This document shows, in pieces, positions 26,023 through 30,096 of a DNA stretch of 30,096 bases. The notes below the pieces were generated by a model. That model ran no database searches. It saw only the letters and a program-made list of their open reading frames with translations, and was not told the origin of the DNA. The stretch's first letter is position 1; each line of letters begins with the position of its first letter. Made by a program: the position numbers and the translations under genes. Where the stretch lies: positions 1 to 30,096 of the forward strand of contig JAYNHH010000027.1 of the NCBI GenBank assembly GCA_038107835.1, given 5' to 3'. The stretch is from MED-G116 sp038107835. Lineage in GTDB: Bacteria; Pseudomonadota; Alphaproteobacteria; Puniceispirillales; Puniceispirillaceae.

Positions 26023-28641
26023 TCAAACCACCGATGACGCAGCAATCCGTCGACGGTTCTGAAGCATAATGATAATCAGCAGAAGGCCAATTGCCGGTAG
26101 ATAGAAAAGCGCCCGCGTAGGCCGGTCCGTCACCTCGACATAGGCAGCTGTCAATCGCACTGGCTCATCGGCATAGAAATCGAAGACACTGAGTTCCTGA
26201 AACAATGGCGTTCCGGGGAATGGTTCCTCGACGGCCACAATATCGTCGAGTACATCAATCAACAGACCAACATCGGCCAGGCGATCCAGCGGTGGCAGCG
26301 CACCATCCAGCGTGATGATCGAATTACGGTTGATAAGCCGTTCGGCGTCATCGAAATCAGGTCCACTGAAACGCACCCGTAAAACCCTGTCACCAGCAAG
26401 CCCGCCCGCCCCCTGTTCGTCAAGCAATTCGACCATCCGTGATCCGGACACTTCCAGAAATGGGGGCGACACCCTGTCCTGCCAGAAATCCGGGCGGAAC
26501 AGCGTGAAGGCGATCAGGACCAGACACAGGCTTTCCCACAGGCGGCTGCGGACAAACATGTAATTCTGGATTGCCGAACAGAAGGCAAGCATGGCAAGTG
26601 TGGCCGTGACGAAAACGACCACCCCTTCCAGGAAACCGACGTCGATCAGCAGGATATCGGTGTTGAAAATGAACATGAATGGCAGGATTGCTGTCCGGAT
26701 GTCATAGCTGAATCCCTGAATTCCAGTGCGGATCGGGTCGCCCCGCGAGATTGCCGCAGCGGCAAAGGCAGCGAGGCCAACCGGAGGTGTGTCATCTGCG
26801 AGAATGCCAAAATAGAAAACAAAGAGATGCACAGCGACAAGCGGAACAATCAGACCATTCTGCGCGCCCACCATAACAATCACCGGCGCCATCAATGACG
26901 AAACGACGATGTAGTTGGCCGTCGTCGGCAAGCCCATGCCGAGGACAAGGCTCATCACCGCGACAAGCAACAGCATGACCACAAGGCTGCCAGCCGAGAC
27001 CGTCTCGACAAATTCACCGATGAACTGGTGAGCGCCGGTCAGCGAGACCGTGCCGATGATGATTCCTGCGACCGCTGTTGCGATGGCAATGCTGATCATG
27101 TTGCGGGCGCCATTTTCCAGCCCGCGAAGCAGATCATGCAAGCCCCGTTTCCAGATGACAGGAGTGACCGCCTGGTCCCGGAAAAAAGCCTTCAAAGGGT
27201 TTTGAGTCACCAGCACGAATATCATCGCCATCGTTGCCCAATAGGCTGACAGCCCGGGCGAGAGCCGGTTCACAAGAACGCACCACAGCAGCACCACGAT
27301 TGGCAGGACAAAATGATATCCGGTCATCGCAACCGATTTCAGCGAGGGCAGCAGCTTCATCTCCTCCTCAGTCAGCCCAACTTCGAGATCTGGCCGCTTT
27401 GCCGCCAGCCAGACCAGCGGCAGATAGGCCAGCAGAAACAGCAGAACAACCAGCGGGAATGTCAGTGACGGCAGCCGGTCTCCGGTCACGGCGATGAGGC
27501 CATGAATGGCAAAGGACAACAGGGCCAGCAGGCCGAACCCGATCACGAACCCCGTCATTCGTCGCAGCAGGCTCTGGGTTGGCGTCTCCCTGTTGAGGCC
27601 ACGAAGCCCGAGCTTCAACACCTCAAGGTGGACGATGTAGAACAGCGCGATGTAGGACACCAAGGCCGGCAATGCGGCATGTTTGATCAGCTCAAAATAG
27701 CTGATGCCGGTGAATTCGGCGATCAGGAAGGCTGCCGCCCCCATCACCGGAGGCGTCACCTGGCCATTGGTCGAGGACGCCACCTCGATGGCACCCGCCT
27801 TCTCCGGCGAAAAGCCGGTCCGTTTCATCAGGGGAATGGTGAAGGTGCCGGTAGTTACCACATTGGCGATTGACGAGCCGGAATAGATCCCGGAAAGGCC
27901 CGACGCCACGACAGCCGCCTTTGCCGGACCACCGCGCAAATGCCCCAGTGCGGCAAATGACAGCTTGATGAAATAATTGCCGGCACCGGCGCTTTCCAGC
28001 AAAGCACCAAACAGCACAAACAGAAAAATCATTGATGTCGAGACACCCAGCGCGACACCAAAAACACCCTCGGTCTGCATCCAGAAATGCCAGCTTGCCT
28101 TGTTGATCGACGCGCCTTTCCAGCGCATCGCGTCAGGCACAAAATCACCATGGCCAACCATTACATAGAGCAGAAACACCCCAGCAACGACAAGCAGAGG
28201 CAACCCCAGCGACCGATAGACAGCAACAGCGACACAACAGATGCCAGCAATGGAAAAGAACAGGTCCCACGCATTCGGCAGACCAGCCCGATCGGAAATA
28301 TCCAGCTTGAAAACATAGAGATAGAGGCAGGCAGCAACACCGGTGACAATCAGACCATATTTGATTACCGGATCAATCAGGCGGTGCCAGCTATGCAGGG
28401 CGGGATAGGCCAGAAGCCCCAGTCCAAGGCCAAATGCGAGATGAATCTGGCGGGCCTCCTGGCTATTGAAAACCAGCCGCAGGCCGGTGACCTCGCTTAG
28501 ATAGAAGGGAAAATCAGAGGCTATCCAAAGCTGGAAGAGTGACCAGACAATGCAGACCAGCGTCAGCACAGTCCCGGTCACCTGCTCGCGTTGGCGAAAC
28601 TCCTGTGCGGCCGGTTGAGATGGGAAAGCAGCTGATGTCAT
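26023..28641 (-). CDS. TRAP transporter fused permease (DctQM type, with C-terminal DUF3394-like region)
   Basis: TRAP transporters use ion gradients and a periplasmic receptor to import organic acids and related solutes. This 872-residue protein fuses the small and large membrane subunits, as is normal for TAXI-TRAP systems. The large-subunit part contains GLSGIYSGSSIANVVTTGTF, SSTNGQVTPPVMGAAAF, VLGMGLPTTANYIV and FGILADDTPPVGLAAFAA. After the last transporter helix there is a soluble region of about 160 residues resembling DUF3394, then one further membrane span and a basic tail RRRIAA. The start is uncertain: ATG (MTSAAFPSQ) lacks a clear ribosome binding site; a TTG 63 nt earlier is possible. 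It is 69 nt after the receptor gene. Confidence 0.93.
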   Translation of the reverse strand: MTSAAFPSQPAAQEFRQREQVTGTVLTLVCIVWSLFQLWIASDFPFYLSEVTGLRLVFNSQEARQIHLAFGLGLGLLAYPALHSWHRLIDPVIKYGLIVTGVAACLYLYVFKLDISDRAGLPNAWDLFFSIAGICCVAVAVYRSLGLPLLVVAGVFLLYVMVGHGDFVPDAMRWKGASINKASWHFWMQTEGVFGVALGVSTSMIFLFVLFGALLESAGAGNYFIKLSFAALGHLRGGPAKAAVVASGLSGIYSGSSIANVVTTGTFTIPLMKRTGFSPEKAGAIEVASSTNGQVTPPVMGAAAFLIAEFTGISYFELIKHAALPALVSYIALFYIVHLEVLKLGLRGLNRETPTQSLLRRMTGFVIGFGLLALLSFAIHGLIAVTGDRLPSLTFPLVVLLFLLAYLPLVWLAAKRPDLEVGLTEEEMKLLPSLKSVAMTGYHFVLPIVVLLWCVLVNRLSPGLSAYWATMAMIFVLVTQNPLKAFFRDQAVTPVIWKRGLHDLLRGLENGARNMISIAIATAVAGIIIGTVSLTGAHQFIGEFVETVSAGSLVVMLLLVAVMSLVLGMGLPTTANYIVVSSLMAPVIVMVGAQNGLIVPLVAVHLFVFYFGILADDTPPVGLAAFAAAAISRGDPIRTGIQGFSYDIRTAILPFMFIFNTDILLIDVGFLEGVVVFVTATLAMLAFCSAIQNYMFVRSRLWESLCLVLIAFTLFRPDFWQDRVSPPFLEVSGSRMVELLDEQGAGGLAGDRVLRVRFSGPDFDDAERLINRNSIITLDGALPPLDRLADVGLLIDVLDDIVAVEEPFPGTPLFQELSVFDFYADEPVRLTAAYVEVTDRPTRALFYLPAIGLLLIIIMLQNRRRIAASSVV

Positions 28642-28710
28642 GTATTTTGCCGAAAGTTGGTTCCAGTAAATAATGGCACGGGCCGTTACAGCCCGCGCCA
28701 GCAAGCTGGA

Positions 28711-29679
28711 CTACATCCAGCCACGCTCTTTGTAATATTTGGCAGCACCCGGATGAAGCGGCGCTGACAGACCATCGCTGATCATCTGCTTCTCATCCAG
28801 ATTGCGGAAAGCAGGATGCAGCTTCTTGAAATCAGCGAAATTGTCAAAGGTTGCCTTGACGACAGTGTAGACAACATCCTCAGGCACGTCAGCCGAGGTG
28901 ATTACCGTCGCGCCAACACCGAATGTTGTTGTGGCGTTCGGCGAGCCTTTATACATGCCACCGGGAACTTCAGCTACACGGTAGAAAGAATTGTCCGCGA
29001 TCAGCTTGTCGATCGGCGCACCTTTCACCGAGACCAGCTCGACATCACAGCTTGAGGCAGCCTGCGTCACAGCAGCAGCCGGGTGGCCAATGGTGTAGAT
29101 CATGGCTTCAATCTTGCCATCACAGATGGCCTGTGCCTGCTCCGACCCCTTCAGTTCTGATGCCAGCGAGAAATCGCCCATCTTCATGCCGAAGGCTTCC
29201 ATCACGACTTCCATGGTCGCGCGCTGGCCTGAACCCGGATTGCCAACATTCACCTTCTTGCCTTTCAGCCCCTCAAATGAGGTGATGCCTGACCCCTTGC
29301 GGACAATCAGGGTAAAGGGCTCCGGATGAACGGAAAAAACAGCGCGGAGTTTCTCGAACTTGCCCTTGTCGGCAAATTTCGATGTCCCGCGATAGGCATG
29401 GTACTGCCAGTCAGATTGGGCAACGCCAAACTCCAGCTCGCCAGCGCGAACCGTGTTGATGTTGTAGACTGAACCACCGGTCGACTCAGCAGAACAGCGA
29501 ATACCGTGTGACTTGCGGTCCTTGTTGACCAGACGGCAAATGGCACCGCCTGTTGGGTAATAGACGCCAGTGACACCGCCGGTGCCGATTGACACGAACT
29601 GTTCAGCGAATGCCTGTGCCGCGCCGAACGCTGTCAGAGATGCGACCACACCCCCGTAAATGAACTGTTTCAGTTTCAT
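28711..29679 (-). CDS. TRAP transporter TAXI-family solute receptor
   Basis: Periplasmic binding component of the TRAP system. The 322-residue precursor has a Sec signal peptide with cleavage likely after AFA (25/26). The mature start QFVSIGTGGVTGVYYPTGGAICR is the defining TAXI segment, followed by STGGSVYNINTVRAGELEFGVAQSD and VNVGNPGSGQRAT. Characterised TAXI receptors bind glutamate, 2-oxoglutarate or related acids; this ligand is unknown. The ribosome binding site GGGAGGAA is strong. It is the first gene of the minus-strand operon and lies opposite a divergent RpiR-type regulator. Confidence 0.95.
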   Translation of the reverse strand: MKLKQFIYGGVVASLTAFGAAQAFAEQFVSIGTGGVTGVYYPTGGAICRLVNKDRKSHGIRCSAESTGGSVYNINTVRAGELEFGVAQSDWQYHAYRGTSKFADKGKFEKLRAVFSVHPEPFTLIVRKGSGITSFEGLKGKKVNVGNPGSGQRATMEVVMEAFGMKMGDFSLASELKGSEQAQAICDGKIEAMIYTIGHPAAAVTQAASSCDVELVSVKGAPIDKLIADNSFYRVAEVPGGMYKGSPNATTTFGVGATVITSADVPEDVVYTVVKATFDNFADFKKLHPAFRNLDEKQMISDGLSAPLHPGAAKYYKERGWM

Positions 29680-29755
29680 GGGTAATTCCTCCCTTTAGAT
29701 TTGGTGACGGATATGGAAACACAGCAAATGATTTTTGTAAAACAAATGTTGAATC

Positions 29756-29788
29756 ATATTGTGTTTTTGATACATTTGTATCAATAAT
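29756..29788. promoter_or_regulatory. Inverted-repeat operator within divergent promoter-like sequences
   Basis: TTGATACATTTGTATCAA (29767-29784) has perfect 8-nt arms around a TT centre in a strongly AT-rich gap. It lies between a plus-strand -35-like TTGTGT (29759-29764) and -10-like AATAAT (29783-29788), 18 nt apart, aimed at the RpiR-type gene. Read on the minus strand it overlaps TTGATA (29779-29784), which is 17 nt from CAATAT (29756-29761), a weak promoter aimed at the TAXI gene. A second, smaller repeat TTTGT-AAA-ACAAA lies at 29734-29746. A bound regulator could therefore control both directions. Confidence 0.6.
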
Positions 29789-29838
29789 AATGTAACAGGG
29801 GTTGATGCTTTGCTTCTTCGAGGTTCAAGACAGGTTTG

Positions 29839-30096
29839 ATGATTGATTTGCGCCGCCATCTTGAGGATGCACATGTCAGCCTCTCTCCCACCATGCGGCA
29901 GGCCAGCAGCTACATTCAGCAGAATCTGTCCGACATCGCCTTTCAACCAATCCGCAATCTGGCAAAACTTACTGGTGTATCACCACTGACAATCATCCGG
30001 CTGACCCGTAAATGGGGTTTTGAGGGCTATCCCGATTTTCAGAAGGCAGTCCGTGCCAGCCTGTTCGAGGTGGGTTCCTTTGCCCAGACAGATACT
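29839..30096 (+). CDS. RpiR/MurR-family transcriptional regulator, N-terminal part (cut by window edge)
   Basis: The visible 86 codons have no stop and run off the right edge. They begin MIDLRRHLEDAHVSLSP and contain the RpiR-type helix-turn-helix: LSPTMRQASSYIQQN, then IRNLAKLTGVSPLTIIRLTR, then KWGFEGYPDFQKAVRASL. This matches the N-terminal HTH_6 domain, normally followed by a SIS sugar-phosphate-binding domain that lies outside the window. The ATG lacks a strong ribosome binding site, so the start is provisional. Its divergent placement beside the TAXI-TRAP operon suggests it controls that operon, probably through the inverted repeat in the shared gap. Confidence 0.85.
   Translation, partial: MIDLRRHLEDAHVSLSPTMRQASSYIQQNLSDIAFQPIRNLAKLTGVSPLTIIRLTRKWGFEGYPDFQKAVRASLFEVGSFAQTDT

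Noticed and set aside
29695..29946. 83-codon open frame on the minus strand next to the TAXI gene
   Set aside because: It spans the AT-rich promoter gap and the antisense of the RpiR-type gene, and shows no similarity to a known family.

Overview
The window reads as a chromosomal segment of an alphaproteobacterium. The evidence is the gene order secE-nusG-rplKAJL-rpoBC-rpsLG-fusA-tuf in one unbroken run, proteins that align along their length with alphaproteobacterial versions, and flanking genes typical of marine heterotrophs (a TAXI/TRAP transporter, a polar amino acid ABC transporter, FAD oxidases). A SAR116/Rhodospirillales-like marine origin is my guess from gene content only. I saw no mobile element, CRISPR array, rRNA or tRNA.

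Region 1 (1-15.3 kb, all minus strand) is the core transcription and translation cluster. In transcription order it holds secE, nusG, rplK, rplA, rplJ, rplL, rpoB, rpoC, rpsL, rpsG, fusA and the first 16 codons of tuf, which runs off the left edge. The coding genes look ordinary and intact. The gaps between them are rich in RNA-scale structure: a terminator-like hairpin in the secE leader, a structured rplJ leader (probable L10 autoregulation), a 14-bp hairpin between rplL and rpoB, nested hairpins between rpoB and rpoC with a perfect palindrome abutting the rpoC ribosome binding site, and a structured rpsL leader that begins almost exactly where a promoter-like sequence would start transcription.

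Region 2 (15.5-18.5 kb) is a small group of accessory genes: a Bcr/CflA-type MFS efflux permease (minus), a divergent EamA/DMT permease (plus) and a convergent glutathione S-transferase-like protein (minus).

Region 3 (18.6-29.7 kb, all minus) is a nitrogen-compound uptake and oxidation locus. In transcription order: TAXI solute receptor, fused TRAP permease, class III aminotransferase and flavin amine oxidase, closed by a terminator; then an ABC ATPase and amino-acid binding protein, closed by a strong terminator; then a DadA-like FAD oxidoreductase translationally coupled to the two ABC permeases. A divergent RpiR-family regulator starts at 29839 and is cut by the right edge. The AT-rich gap between it and the TAXI gene carries an 18-nt inverted repeat inside promoter-like sequences. 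I infer that the locus imports amino acids, opine-like compounds or amines and deaminates them by transamination and flavin oxidation; the substrate cannot be read from the sequence.
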